Positions 1-11,729 of a stretch of DNA of 64,000 bases are shown here, piece by piece; position 1 is the stretch's first letter, and each line of letters opens with the position of its first letter. Position numbers and translations under genes: made by a program. The notes under the pieces were generated by a model, which did not search any database, was not told the DNA's origin, and was given only the letters and a program-made list of their open reading frames with translations. The stretch covers positions 50,708,001-50,772,000 of the forward strand of contig CP136891.1 in the NCBI GenBank assembly GCA_034359265.1. The letters run 5' to 3'. The stretch comes from Canna indica. Lineage: Eukaryota > Streptophyta > Magnoliopsida > Zingiberales > Cannaceae.

Positions 1-31
1 CACCACCACCACCACCACCACCACCACCACC

Positions 32-63
<32 letters not shown>

Positions 64-80
64 TATCATTATCATCATCG
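1..80. repeat. (CAC)n/(CAT)n trinucleotide microsatellite
   Basis: About 48 bases of pure CAC repeats run into CAT/TAT repeats. It lies directly before the first gag fragment. It may extend left of the window. Confidence 0.95.
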
Positions 81-1137
81 GAGAATGAAGAATTCGAGTA
101 CCACGAAGATATAATTCACCTTGGACGGATGTTGATGGAACTAATGGGAAAGCCTCTAAAGAAGAAGAAGGGCAAAAATAGAATCATGTGCTTCCAATGC
201 AACAAGCCCGGATACTTGGAAAGCGATTGTCCTAAGACCAAGCTCACCTCCTCATCATCCTCAAAGAAAGACAAAAGAAGAAGGATGAAGAAGAAAGCAC
301 TAATGGCTACTTGGGATAAAAGCGAGACATCATCACCTTCAAGTGGGGGAGAAAGCTCAAAGGAAAATGCTAATCTTTGTTTCATGACAAAGGACAATGA
401 GGTACCCACTATTACTATAGGTGAAAATATTTTTATGCATATATAATTAGAAAATGAAATTGAGCATAAGTATGAAGAATTTAATGTTATTAGAAAAAGA
501 TTTAAGGAACTTAGAAAGGAAAATAAGTTATTAGAACAAGAAAATGATGATCTATTGCTCTCTTGTAATGACTTAAAAAGAAAAGTTGAATGCTTGAAAA
601 ATGATAAAAGTTCCTTAGAAAAGAAAAATGTAGATCTACAAAATTTGAATGACTCATTGAAAATAGAATTAAAATGCCTCATTGTGCTTACAAATTAAAA
701 ATTTGAATGTTGGCATGTTATCACTAAAGAATGAGTTGCTTTCATTAAATGATAAAATAAAAAATATGTATGCCCATGCCTCTCATGCAAAATCTTCCAG
801 AGTATCTTTCCATGCTCATCCATAACTTCATGTCCATTCTCATGCATCTACTAGATTTAAGGGTCATTGTCTATGTTGTGGCATGTATGGACATATGATT
901 AGGGATTGTGTCTTGAAAAGCAACCTCGATGCTAAGTCACATTGGGTTCCAAAAGTTTCTAACCCCCAAGGACCTGTTGTGGCATGTATGGCATATGATT
1001 AGGGATTGTGTCTTGAAAAGCAACCCCGATGCTAAGTCACCTTGGGTTCCAAAAGTTTCTAACTCTCAAGGACCCAAAGAAATTTGGGTACCAAAGTTTA
1101 CATGCTTAAATGTAGGGGGAGACACTACACTCAAATG
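81..1137 (+). pseudogene. TR-GAG copy T1: broken Copia-type gag, 3' half
   Basis: This is the C-terminal half of a Copia-type nucleocapsid gene. From 129 the frame shows a first zinc knuckle, CFQCNKPGYLESDC, in which the expected His of CX2CX4HX4C is Tyr. A Lys/Ser-rich stretch and an acidic segment follow. A TAA at 444-446 interrupts the frame, which continues as a Leu/Lys/Glu/Asn-rich coiled coil to a second stop near 697. A further part (about 780-1137) carries a His/Ser-rich tract and a second knuckle, CGMYGHMIRDC. The tail reads like the end of the other copies (PQGP then IWVPK) and is followed by non-coding spacer, not pol. The N-terminal gag domain is missing. Its sequence is more diverged from T2-T4 than they are from one another, so it may be a sister subfamily. 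Confidence 0.75.
874..1075 (+). repeat. Direct tandem duplication (about 100 bp) of the second zinc-knuckle segment
   Basis: A segment of about 100 bases starting GTTGTGGCATGTATGG and ending CCCAAGGACC occurs twice head to tail, around 874-974 and 975-1075, with a few differences. One is a lost base in the second copy, which changes the frame. The duplicated unit encodes the CCHC knuckle and the conserved WVPK tail. Confidence 0.9.
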
Positions 1138-2619
1138 AAGACACATTGATGGCTTGAAGTTGCTTGGGAATTAAAGAAAGAGGAATAAATTCAATTGCAA
1201 CTTCGTGACAAATGTGGTCGGTATCAACTCCTAACTCTACTCTTCCCTACATTACTATTGGAGTTTGATGACTTGTAAATGTGCTTTATTTGGTAGTCAC
1301 TTGATACTTGATTCACTATGTGTTTATCTTCGATTAATATCTTTATAGTATCAAGTTTGTATTTGAACATTTCACTTTATTTCCGGTCTCCTTGGAGGCC
1401 ATTTGTGACCTATAATGGGTCTATGCAACCTTTGATTTTAAAACCTTGGCTAATTGTGGCCGTGTTGGTTTTCAACATTAGGAAGGGTTTGGGATCTTGA
1501 TTTTAAAATGTTTTCACTTCTTCAGATCTCATTGATTCATTTTGATTTCAATTTTGGTTGTATTTTAAAAAATGAATCCCCACTAGTCAGCAAAACTTGA
1601 CTATTGATAAAAAAATTTAATTTTCCTTTGTTATCTAGTTTATGAACTTGCTAAGTAAGAAAATGTCTATTGTGCCTTTTATGTTTCAATTACTTGCAAG
1701 TTGAGCATTGATTAAGATGCAAATATTTTTAGAGAATGCATGCTAAATACTTGAAAATTCTATTAGGTAGTAGTTTCACCTTTGCAATATGTAGTATGAT
1801 ACCTCATAAAGCATGTAGAAACTCTTGCACCTTGCTCATGATAAAGTACTTAATTGTGTCTATATGAAAATTCATAAGCATTTAGGAAAGTGACTTGTAG
1901 ATAATTTCTTGATATACCATGTTAATTCTTGATTGAAATTGTGCCAAGTCATTTGAGTAATCTTTGGGATTGTTTCTAGTAACTCAAATTTTGTATACAT
2001 GATTAGAATGATTATATCTTAGTCATATACAAGTTTGATCCAAATTAGAAATGATTATAAAAAATAAGTATTTTTCAATAAAACTTGAAATCTAAAATTT
2101 CAGCGATTTATTAAAAAATACAGAAAATTAATTTTTGAAAAATTCTTGTTTCTGTGCTTTGTTTGAAAAATCTAGTTTTTCGCTGAAAAAGTTGCAAAAA
2201 GTCTCATTGAGAATTCAATTTTATATGATTTTGGATACATCTTTATCAAAAGTCAAAAGCTTAGTCTTTATCGAGTAAATGACTTTCAGATATCCCATAA
2301 TTGAGTGTGTATAACTCTCTTGACATATCTTGACGCTTGTGTTATCTTTGTGTTTATTATTTCAAAGCATCATTATAACATGTATGCTTAAATCTTGTCA
2401 TTGTGTAATTTAAGGGAAGTCTAGTAGTGCTTAACTTAGGCCCTTTTTGATTGATGTCGAAAGGGGGAGAAGAATCTAGACATAGACATGCATATAGTTA
2501 GGGGGAGTTTATTCTAGATATACATGTCGATAAGGGGAACATTATACATTCACTTGATGAAATGCTATGCTTGTTGATACATTTCTTAATTCATTTATTG
2601 AGAAGTTTGTCATCATCAA
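1138..2619 (+). other. Non-coding 3' spacer of TR-GAG copy T1
   Basis: AT-rich sequence between the end of gag and the polypurine tract. No pol motif is visible in any frame. Stretches such as the CTCCTTGGAGGCC block near 1390 recur in the spacers of T3 and T4 shortly after gag. The position, length and absence of coding potential match the spacers of the other copies. Confidence 0.7.
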
Positions 2620-2631
2620 AAAGGGGGATAT
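2618..2631 (+). other. Polypurine tract of T1
   Basis: AAAAAGGGGGATA directly precedes TGTTGG, the start of the LTR. The same purine run precedes the LTR at 16918-16931, and its complement is at 9693-9706. This is the plus-strand primer site of LTR retrotransposons. Confidence 0.85.
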
Positions 2632-3090
2632 TGTTGGCCTAAGGTTTTCAACCTTGGTCATCATCTTGATTTTGATGATAACAAACTTATTCTAATGAGT
2701 TTATCGAGTGTTTGATCTCATGTTGAGGTTACGATACGTGCGCAACTTCATTGGGAGAAATACCAAAATTTGGCAAAAATGGCTCCGTCGTAGATCGAGT
2801 AAAAATCTAGAGTTAGAAATAAAATTCATATAATATGTCTCTAGGTATATATCCCAAGCCTACTTGTAATGTTATCCAAGTCAAAACTTGGTAACGGAAC
2901 CCGGAAGTGAAGCGCGCAAGAAGAAAACTCGAAGAAACAGTCTCTGCCCAAGTTCGGTCGACCGGTCGGTCGACTGAATGAAGCTAAAAATTGGCAGAAG
3001 GGTATTTGGTCGACCGACAGACACCCAAAACTGGCAGAATGCCTTCGGTCGCTTGGCGGTCGATCGGTCGATAGTGAATACTGGCCGAGT
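2632..3090 (+). repeat. TR-GAG family LTR, 5' part only
   Basis: It begins TGTTGGCCTAAGG, as do the LTRs at 16932 and 45491, and runs through the GGTCGACCGGTCGGTCGAC-type palindrome block at about 2955-3075. It then stops where Gypsy LTR sequence begins. The TATA region and the 3' half are missing. By position it is the 3' LTR of T1. Confidence 0.8.
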
Positions 3091-4955
3091 CAAGTGAATC
3101 AATAAGATCTCCGGGCCATCGACTAGGATGGTCTACTAGTCTCCGGACACCGACTGGGGTAGGGGTAGCTAATCCCACTCAACTGGGGTTTGACACCTAG
3201 CGGGTCCACTAGTGCATCTCGAGATCCAAAATACTGGCCGAGTCAAGCATTTGTCATTCCGACTATCCATGCTTCTCGGCAGACCATCGCAAGCACATCA
3301 CACAATCAAAGTGTCTTAAAGATTCCTTATTTACACCTCGGGCATTTACCTGTATCCGGCCCTAACCCGACCTGTGGGGTTAACAATTCAATGTTACCCT
3401 TCCTCGGCGTGTATACCTAACAATTCTAGGTTTAAAAAAAATGACTATAAGAAGTCATAGAAGTTATGTCATCCACTAGCGACGTTTCCATATCTAACAT
3501 ACACATTATAATGTCACACATGTTATCTAGCGTCATACGCCACCTTGGCTGAAGAACTACGTGTTCCGGACTTGGAATTTCACCCATTAACAATACCGGA
3601 CAGCTTGTAAAATAATATAAATTTACTTCACAACAACTACTATATATAGCCACATGACTCAATGATAAAGAATTTAAATTCTGCATTAAGTAACAATTTA
3701 ACAAGAAATAAATTGTCTAGCATGGTGAAAATATCAAATAAATTCAACAAGGAATAAATTATCTAGTATGGTAAAAATATCATCACATTCAGAATTTAAG
3801 GAGGAAGGGTCTAAGGATGGTTACTATCCTACCATTCCTCTAATTACATGCATCAATATAGTAGCCTTCCATAGTTAGAGTCTTACCTAAGTGTCATCAT
3901 GTTTCTAATCGGTAATCTAGGTAACTTTTCATGTTCTATTGCTTTGAGTATTCCTAACCATGAAGTTTTACTTCTAGAGTTCACCATCCCCCTCCTCCTT
4001 GCTCGGCCGAGCCTCCAAGGGTAGGAACAAAAGGGAAGGACTAACCCCAACCTTAATACCTTGTTTCCGATCTATCCTAATCAACACATTGATCAAGTCA
4101 CCCACCCCATGCTCGGCCAAACCATGATCATAGAGTTTTCCTTTGCTTGGCCGAACCTATAGGCTTTAGGGGAAATGAGTTTCAATCATCACATTCAAAC
4201 AATAATCTACGAATACACTCGACATGGATTTAAGATCATCCAAGGGGTTCTACATCCGTCAAGGGAATTGGGATAAATTTTGGCATAATCTCTCCCCTTT
4301 TCCCTTGATTCGGTAGCCCCTAAAAGTCGAAAATCCGACAAGAAAACTACGAAGATCTAACGAATAATGATTCAAAACAGTGATAGGAAAGTCAAGATAC
4401 CAAAAATCGATGGAAACTCATGAGAAATCAATACCTAGTAGTTCTAGGGGTTCGGCTACCCGCCTCCCCCAATCCACTGAAAACAACGACTCACCTATGC
4501 TTGAGGAAGAAGAAGAATCAGACTTTGGCAATCTCGAATCTTCCGACGACGACACGATCTCCAGGCCGACCAAGATCTCCCCTCCCTCTCTCTCCCTTCT
4601 CTCTTGCTCGGGCTATGTGTGACTCCAAGATGAGCCGCACGGCTCAATGATGAGGGATTTTATTCCCTCATCTACAATGACTTAATTGCCCCTTTAACGG
4701 TTTAACCTTGACTCGACTCAATCCGAGTCTGACTTGGGTTTCGATTCTATTCGCAACTCGAGTTGATCTTAACTCAATTAAAGCATCAATGCATAAAAGG
4801 AAAGGGTCATTTAACCAAATTTAAACTTCATACTTTCATTAGTCGAGTTATACCTTCTACTCGAGGCGATTCCGAGGCTCGACCCGACTAAATCCGGGTC
4901 CGGCGCGCTGCACCAAAAATTGATTTTTATATTAGGAAATTTTTTGAGTCTTACA
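3091..4955 (-). repeat. Gypsy (Del/Tekay-like) LTR fragment
   Basis: Read on the minus strand it begins TGTAAGACTC and soon contains CCTAATATAAAAA, as the Gy2 LTR does near its start. Blocks near 3110-3210 (actaggatgg..., acacctagcgggtcc) and 4300-4480 (cgacaagaaaact, ggttcggctacccgcctcccc) match the Gy2 LTR in reverse complement. The other end (LTR 3' side) is truncated near 3091, so no TSD can be checked. Small open frames inside are not supported as genes. Confidence 0.7.
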
Positions 4956-6526
4956 AATATTTTCAGGTTCCATATCGGTTAGCACACGACGTCCACGATC
5001 AGAAATATCAGAGAAACCGAAAAAATCAGAAGGACGTTGGTCAACGAGCTCGAATTCTTCGGGAAGATAGAGTTTACATTTAGGATGTCTATAATGTGTT
5101 GTAAATCCTCATGATGATTCAAAGATACTCAAAAACTAAATCCGAACCCCAAAACACGAAAACCCAAAAAATTAGAAAAGGCCATGAAATTCACTAAGCT
5201 TAGTGAGTTCCTTGGAGGGCTATATAACCTAGACATTTTCTTGACACAAAAAATGCCGGTAATTGTTCCTTAGGTAAAAACTAGAAAATGAGATATTTTT
5301 GAGGATTTTTTGGAAGCCTTTAGCCAACCCATACTTGACCCGAAAGATTATAAAATTTTCGTATTTTGGAAATTTGTACTAGACCCCAAAAGTTAGATTT
5401 TGATTCTTAAGGATTTTTTTAGATATTTTTATTGAATCTAAATGGGGGGTAATCTTTAGAGAACATTTATGTTTTAAAGTTATTAACCCTGCACTGCCCT
5501 GCCCAGGCATGCCCAAATGGGGCGTAATCCTTATACCCGAAATGAACAAACAAAGCAAAACATTAGTCTTGCCCAGATTCGATCGACTGGCTGAAGAAAA
5601 AATCAGGCAGAAGGCATCTCGACCGACTGACTGGTCGACCGATCGATGCATAGAATGGGAAGAATGCCTTCGATTGCTCGACGGTCGCTCGGTCGATCGA
5701 TCGACGATCGATTGAACTTGAAAACTGCCCATTGAGAAGAGAGGTGTTGCTCTTCTCTTCATGGCCTATAAATATGAGGCCATGAGAGTCTTCCTCCCTG
5801 ACCTTGATCACTTCTACTACATTTGAGACATCCTTTTGATCAATCACAAGCCTCATTGAGCCACTCTTTGCAAAAACCCTAGCTTGAGCCAAAAACCTTG
5901 ATCTTGTCTTCATTCCTTTATTGCTTAACCATCAAAGGCATCAAGAGGAACCTAGGAATCTTGTTGTGGAGCTAAGTACTTTATTATTTAATTTATTGCT
6001 CCATTTATTATTGTATTTTGTTGTTCATTTCATTGTATTTGAGTGTGTGTAAACCTAGAGTGCTAGGTTGATTGAGTTGGTGGTTGCCTTGGTGTTAAGG
6101 CTTAAATCCACCATTGTAAACTTAGTTTGCTAGGATTAGTTGAGTTGTCCTTAAGAAGAGGTGGGAGAGTGCTCTCGTTAGGAAGGCGAGATACTTTCGG
6201 GTGTGGAAGTGCCTTCGGTTTGAGAGGGGAGACTTTTTGGTGTAAAGTCCTCATTGTAAGGAAACTAATTAATCTAGTTAAACTAGTTTGGATTTCCTAA
6301 GCGGGGTGCTTAGGTAGTGGAGTAGGCATTAGGGCCGAATCACTATAAATCATCGTGTTAGCATTGTTATATTTGTTTGAGTTTAATTGTTTTATTATTG
6401 CTTCCGCATTTAGTCGATAAATTGCAATTTGCCTAAGTAATCAAGTAAATGATTAAAATCGGATTTATGCAAAAATTTTTGATAACACACTATTCACCCC
6501 ACTCTAGTGTGGTCATTTCACCAACA
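4956..6526 (+). repeat. TR-GAG family LTR, 5' end missing (5' LTR of T2)
   Basis: It resumes at the TATTTTCAGGTTCCATATCGG block that lies about 75 bases inside the LTR at 16932. It carries a palindrome block (5578-5715), a TATA box (TATAAATA, 5767-5774), the downstream leader, and an end at CACCAACA (6526) immediately before the primer binding site. It overlaps in content with 2632-3090, so these are two partial LTRs and not one interrupted LTR. Confidence 0.85.
5767..5774 (+). promoter_or_regulatory. TATA box of the T2 LTR
   Basis: TATAAATA lies about 50 bases downstream of the palindrome block. Equivalent TATA sequences occur at the same place in the LTRs at 13816-13823 (minus), 9161-9169 (minus), 17625-17632 and 23916-23923 (minus). 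This predicts the U3/R boundary a few tens of bases downstream. Confidence 0.65.
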
Positions 6527-6527
6527 T

Positions 6528-6540
6528 TTGGTATCAGAGC
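6528..6540 (+). other. Primer binding site of T2 (initiator tRNA-Met)
   Basis: TTGGTATCAGAGC follows the LTR end. TGGTATCAGAGC is complementary to the 3' end of plant initiator tRNA-Met, the usual primer of Copia and many Gypsy elements. Confidence 0.95.
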
Positions 6541-6593
6541 AGGTCGTAGTTTGAGATTTCACCATCTCTTCTACAATTCGTCTCGATCTTAAA

Positions 6594-7820
6594 ATGGCAC
6601 TAGAGACGATAGCGTCTTCACCTCCTAGGTTCGATGAATTGAACTTTGGTCTTTGGAAGTCTAGGATGTACACCTACTTAAACACTAGAGGTTTTGATGT
6701 TTATAATATGTTAAAATTAGAATACATTGAACCTAAGGTTGACATGCATGATTGAAGTGAACTTGACAAGAAAATGTTTCAATCTAATGGAGATTCTATG
6801 TATTCCATATTTTGTACCTTACCTAATAGCATCATTGAAAAAATCATGCATTGTACTTCGGCTTTTGATATTTGGGCAACTTTAAATATGCTATATGATT
6901 ATGCCAAGACCGAAGACTTGGTACTTCTAATGAAGGTGGTGATGACAATGGTCATCCCCCTAGTACTAACCTTGGTTTTGATGCCCAAAGCACTTCTAGC
7001 CAAATGAGCACAAGCAAGAATCGGAAACGGAAACTTAGGTGCTTCCTTTGTCAAGAGATGGGACACAAGAAGATGAATTGTCCTCTATTGAAGAAGAAAT
7101 CCAAAAAGAAGAAGTGTGCTTCTCCATCCACATCTCAATCAAGTGAAGCCTCTTGTAGACATGACGATGAAGCTACATCTAACTTTTGCCTCATGGGTCT
7201 TCGGAATGAGGTATATTTATCGTATTCTAGTCATGATCCCTTGACATGTCTTATGAAGAACTACTAGAAGAATGCAAAAAGATGTATGCCTTGCTTATGA
7301 AAAAGAACAAGGAAAATAGAAAACTAAAGAAGAAAAAATTAACGCTTAGTTCTCATGTGCATGAACTAGAAAATGAAAAATTGAATACAAGTACACTTGT
7401 TTCTTGCCATGATGATTTTAAGCTTGAAATTTAGAATTTAAAAACTGAGGTTAAAGATTTGACAAATGAAAATGAAGATTTGAAATCAAAAATGAAACTT
7501 AGGAGTAATGATTTCAAGCTTGAGAATGAAAAATTAAGAGTTGAGAAATGCATGTTAAAATCTCAACTACATGCATTACATAAATCTATGAATTAGTTGA
7601 AGAATGAGATGTTGGCTTTGAGTAGGAAAGTTAATGCTCCCTCTTTTAAGAATGTCTCATTTAGGAAACCTCAAAACAAGAATGCTTCCTTTAAAAATGC
7701 TCATGCTCATCATAGTTCACATGTTAAGCATTCTAATGATAGATCTCATGTCCATAGCAAAAATGAAAAGAAGTTTAATGGACATTGCTTTTGTTGTGGT
7801 ATTTTTGGCCATGCTATATG
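6594..7820 (+). pseudogene. TR-GAG copy T2: gag, truncated at the second zinc knuckle
   Basis: The gene starts at ATG 6594 (MALETIASSPPRFDELNFG), a Copia-type gag N-terminus (DUF4219/UBN2-like) that recurs in T3 and T4. It has an early stop (TGA near 6752), a frameshift near 6920, a first zinc knuckle CFLCQEMGHKKMNC (about 7040-7082), a Lys/Asn/Glu-rich coiled coil (7246-7620) with further stops, a His/Ser-rich tract, and a second knuckle that breaks off after CFCCGIFGHAI at about 7820. Beyond this the sequence belongs to a different minus-strand element. Expected role: nucleocapsid and virus-like particle assembly. It is not functional. Confidence 0.85.
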
Positions 7821-8142
7821 AAAAAGAAAGAAAAAAAAGAATCCGAAATCGTGCAAATCCGATCACGTTTCCACCCAAAACGGTCCAAACAAGACATGCT
7901 GAGTTTTTTCAGTTCTCAGGTCTATTCAACCATGAACCCATGGGATTTTTGAGTTTAAATTCTATCCAAAATCAATATGGACAGTAGGCTTCCACCTCGA
8001 TTCATCATATGAACCATGGAGCCAAGAAAATGGCTCAAAACACCCAAAAACCAAAATTGGGCAGCATGACGTTTTAGGGAGCGAACGGTTCGTAAACGTG
8101 ACCAAAACGCGAAATAAAAATTCCAAAATTTTGCTAAAGGTG
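7821..8142 (-). other. Leader region of an unidentified LTR retroelement
   Basis: This is the stretch just inside the primer binding site at 8143-8155 when read on the minus strand, so it would be the 5' untranslated leader of a truncated element. Open frames of 84-88 codons occur here but match no family I recognise. Its junction with T2 gag is abrupt. Confidence 0.45.
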
Positions 8143-8155
8143 GCTCTGATACCAC
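8143..8155 (-). other. Primer binding site of the unidentified minus-strand element
   Basis: GCTCTGATACCAC on the plus strand reads GTGGTATCAGAGC on the minus strand. It is complementary to initiator tRNA-Met and abuts TGTTGGATGGG, the LTR end. Confidence 0.85.
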
Positions 8156-8400
8156 TGTTGGATGGGAATAAGAAACGCAGTGGAAAGAACAACTTAAAAA
8201 ATTTGAAACACCCCAAAACAACGATCTACTTTAGCAACAATTAATGAATTCAATCTACGAGTAGAAGGGGGAAGGTATACCTTATACCGCGGTTGGATAG
8301 AGTTCTCTTATTAACATATCAAGACACACACACGCATGTCCTCCAATGATAGTCCACACTAGGCGCCTCGCAACAAAGGGGCAGCGAACAATGCGATACA
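8156..8400 (-). repeat. LTR fragment of a second Copia-like family
   Basis: It begins TGTTGGATGGGAATAAG next to a good primer binding site and is unrelated to the TR-GAG LTR. It is cut off after about 240 bases in a scrambled junction region, so family and length are unknown. Confidence 0.55.
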
Positions 8401-8465
8401 CAAAATGTGGAAGCGAGTAAATCCGTTTGCCTAAAATGTGGAAGCGAGTAAATCAGTCCACACTA
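8351..8465. other. Scrambled junction with short repeated patches
   Basis: AGTCCACACTA occurs at 8351 and 8455. AAATGTGGAAGCGAGTAA occurs near 8403 and 8433 and again inside the neighbouring LTR near 8556. AATGCGATACACAAAA occurs near 8390 and 8587. The patches are short copies of the adjacent LTR in a new order, joining two truncated LTRs. Confidence 0.8.
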
Positions 8466-9692
8466 GAGGGGGGCTGAGTGTTAACTAATCCATTTGCCTA
8501 AATCCGATTTTAATCATTTCTTAAATTACTTAGGCAATTCACAATTGTACGACTAAATGTGGAAGCGAGTAATGAAGATAAACAATGCGATACACAAAAA
8601 AACAATGCTAACACAAGTATTTATAGTGGTTCTATCCCAATGCCTACTCCACTACCTAAGCACCATGCTTAGGATTTCCAAACTTAGCTTTACTAGATTA
8701 TATCGTTTCTCTTACAAAGAGGACTTTACACCGGAAAGTCTCCTCTCTTAAACCGAAGGCACTTCAACACTAGGAAGTATCCGGCCTTCCTACCAAGAGC
8801 ACCCTCCCAAACTAAGTTTACAATGGCGGATTTAAGCCTTAACACCAAGGCAACCACCAACTCAATCAACCTAGCACTCTAGGTTTACACAAACTCAAAT
8901 ACAATGAAATAACAAGAAAATACAACACAAAATGGAGCAATAAATCAAACAATAAAATACTTATCTCCGCAACAAGATTCCTAGCTTCCTCTTGATGCCT
9001 TTGATGATGAAGCAATGAAGTAAATGCTCAATCAAAGAGATGAAAGGTTCAAGCTAGGGTTTTCACAAGATTTGCTCAATGAGAGCTTAGGATTGATCAA
9101 AAGATGGCTCAATGAGGTTAGAAGTGATCAACATCATGGAGGAAGGCTCTCATGACTTCCTATTTATAAGCCATGAAGAGAAGAGAGAGCTCCCCTTTTC
9201 TCAACGGGCGGATTTTTGCCTGTTACCGATCGTCGGTCAATCGACCGAGTGACCGCTGAGTGACCAAAGGCTTTCTGCCACTTCCTGGCAACCTTCGGTC
9301 GACCGAATTGGCTAGTGCCAATTTTTGACCACATTCAGTCAATCGATCGATCGACCGAACCTAGGCTGAGCTTGATTTTTCCGGTCTTCTTCTTGCACGC
9401 TTCGTTTCCAGGTTCCGACCTTCAACGTGCGTCAAGTTGGAGAGCTTTCCATGTGTTCTTTAGACTCATCCAAGAGATCTTTGGTGCACACGTCAAACTT
9501 CAAGAAATTTCCGCAACAAACCCGAACGCGTCAATCAATGTACTTCTGATTTTCCGATTTCTTCGATATTTCCGATCGAGGACATCATGTGCTAATCGAT
9601 ATGGAACCTAAAGATATTTCTCAATGAAACATTAGTTCCATGTTATCATCAAAACCGAGATTAAGACCAAGGTAGAAAATCTTAGGCCAATA
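8455..9692 (-). repeat. 3' LTR of TR-GAG copy T3
   Basis: Read on the minus strand it begins TATTGGCCTAAG at 9692 (mutated TGTTGG), passes the palindrome block (9225-9360) and the TATA box (near 9165), and ends close to CCTCTAGTGTGGAC near 8455. The last 20 or so bases of the LTR are missing. It is closely related to the LTR at 13059-14372. Confidence 0.85.
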
Positions 9693-9706
9693 ATCTCCCC
9701 CTTTTT
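9693..9706 (-). other. Polypurine tract of T3
   Basis: ATCTCCCCCTTTTT on the plus strand is the complement of AAAAAGGGGGAGAT and sits directly inside the 3' LTR. Confidence 0.85.
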
Positions 9707-11729
9707 GACGATGACAAACATCCTTAAGAAAATATATATATTAAAGCACAAAGGATATCAACTAAGGGATTTCTCCCCCTATCAACATGCATATCTACAT
9801 AATGGAACTCCCCCTATCTATATGCATGGTTTTCCTATATTTTCTTTCCCTTTTCCTATATTTTTCTCCCCCTTTTGACATCAATCAAAAAGGGCAAGAA
9901 TGGTCAACATATAGTCAAAGTTGGGACCTAAAAACTTGTTTTCATGAAAACATGTAGATCTCAACTCAAGGGATGAAAACATACATACAAGTGAGCCTAA
10001 TCAATACATGATATCATAGAATGCTAAACATAATCTAAAACTAGAAATCATGTATCAAGCTCAAGTAATGATATTTTCATGTATCGGTCAACATATCAAA
10101 AACTATTTTAGAAATGATTTTTCACGAGTCAAAATGAGAATGATACCAAAAACATGAATCTAACATCATACTCGAAGTCCCAATCAAAGATTTCGACGAA
10201 AATCCAAAGTATCGATAAATGAGTATTTGGGAAGAACGATACTTTAATGTTTCGAAATCCAATTTAAAAAATCCAAATCAAATCACATTCATAGTCAAGA
10301 TTTTCGAATTTTTTATGCCATAAACTAGATTTTTCAAGGAAGATGCAGATTTAAGAATCAACAAAAAATCATTTTTCTGCATTTCTCTAAAATTCATTGA
10401 GTTCTAGTGGCATTTTCGTAAATAATTGAATTTTTTCAAAAGTTTTTAGTTTTCATTCAAACTTTCCAGACATCAATATATAATCATTTAAAGCATGTTT
10501 ATCAAGTTTGAAATGAAAGTGATGTCATTTGGTCAAAATTTTGCCTTAGCATGATTTCATTAAAAAACAAGCATTACCAACATGAAATTGCTAAGTATCA
10601 AATTTTATCCTTTACTCATGGTTTTTCAAGCATAGACACTTACACGCCTTACATGAGTAAATCTAAACATGTTTGTGAAGTTTGGATTCAAAATGAGATT
10701 TCTAAATCAAATTATTGACTTAAGTCAAACTTTTTCAAGTTTGAGTCCCTAAGATGAGCTAGTTATCATCTTTCCCATTTACACATGATTTTTCAATTTT
10801 AGCCACATGGAAGTAGATCATGAGTAAGCTCAAACATGTTTATGAAGTTTCAACTTAGAATGAAGCCTCTAAGATGGATTTCTACCTAGAGCACATTTCA
10901 TTCAATCTAGATGACATGAAATTGCCTAAGTATCAAAATTTTATCTACTCATGAGATTTCAATCAATTATCATGCAAAATCATTCATGAGCATAGAGAAA
11001 TCATTTTATCAAGAAAATAGAGGTGTTATGCAAGAATTATGCCAATATAAAACTCATACCTCATTTCTTTAGAAATTTCTCAATTTTCATTTCCTTTTCC
11101 ATTTTCTTCATGATAGTCTTCCATTTTCAATAATTGTTAACTTGCAAGCCAAAAATTATTAGTAGCACAATGATATAAAAACTAGCAAGTTAGCATACTA
11201 AATAGCAAAGGTGAAATAGAAATATTCATTTGAGAATTTCAACCTAAGCTAGATAGTGATAAATTTGTTTCAAGTAGAATTGTCATGAAACCAAAACGAA
11301 TCGAGAGATGTCAAAATATGATATTTTGAAAAGTAAGATCTCCAACCCTTCCTATTGGTTGAAAACCGAAAGGCCACAATGAGCTTACAATTTTGAACCG
11401 CAAGGTCGCATGAGCCCGTTATAGGCTACATAGGTCTCCGAAGAGAACGGAAATCAAAAATCAAAAATCATTTTAATAAAACCGTATCAAGAGCGGATAA
11501 GATCAACTCAAATCAATCAAGTATCATAATTCTCCTAGTCTCCAACTCAAATGAATTCAAATAAAGTAAAGGAGATGATACCAAGTTTACTTAGATGCCA
11601 ATTTTCATTCCCAAGGCATCATGATGACTTGAAGTTGCAACCTTGTGGTGATGTATCCTTCAAACCCTTAAGCAACTTCAATCAACCAACTCCATCTCAC
11701 TCATCTGTGGTAGCTTCCCCTACAATAGA
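9707..11729 (-). other. Non-coding spacer of T3
   Basis: About 2 kb of AT-rich DNA between gag and the polypurine tract. No protease, integrase or reverse transcriptase motif is visible. It contains a perfect palindrome TTGACTTAAGTCAA at 10725-10738 and phrases shared with the T4 spacer, such as those around atgagtaaatc and aacatgtttatgaag. The block near 11380-11440 resembles 42740-42840 in reverse complement. Confidence 0.75.

Noticed and set aside
116..682. 188-codon minus-strand open frame rich in Ser, Phe and Leu
   Set aside because: It is the antisense of the gag coiled coil and Lys/Ser tract, whose A-rich codons give few stops in the reverse frame.
8143..8155. tRNA gene at the tRNA-Met-like sequences (also 6528, 13044, 34569)
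   Set aside because: Only the 3'-terminal dozen bases of initiator tRNA-Met are matched, next to LTR ends. These are primer binding sites.
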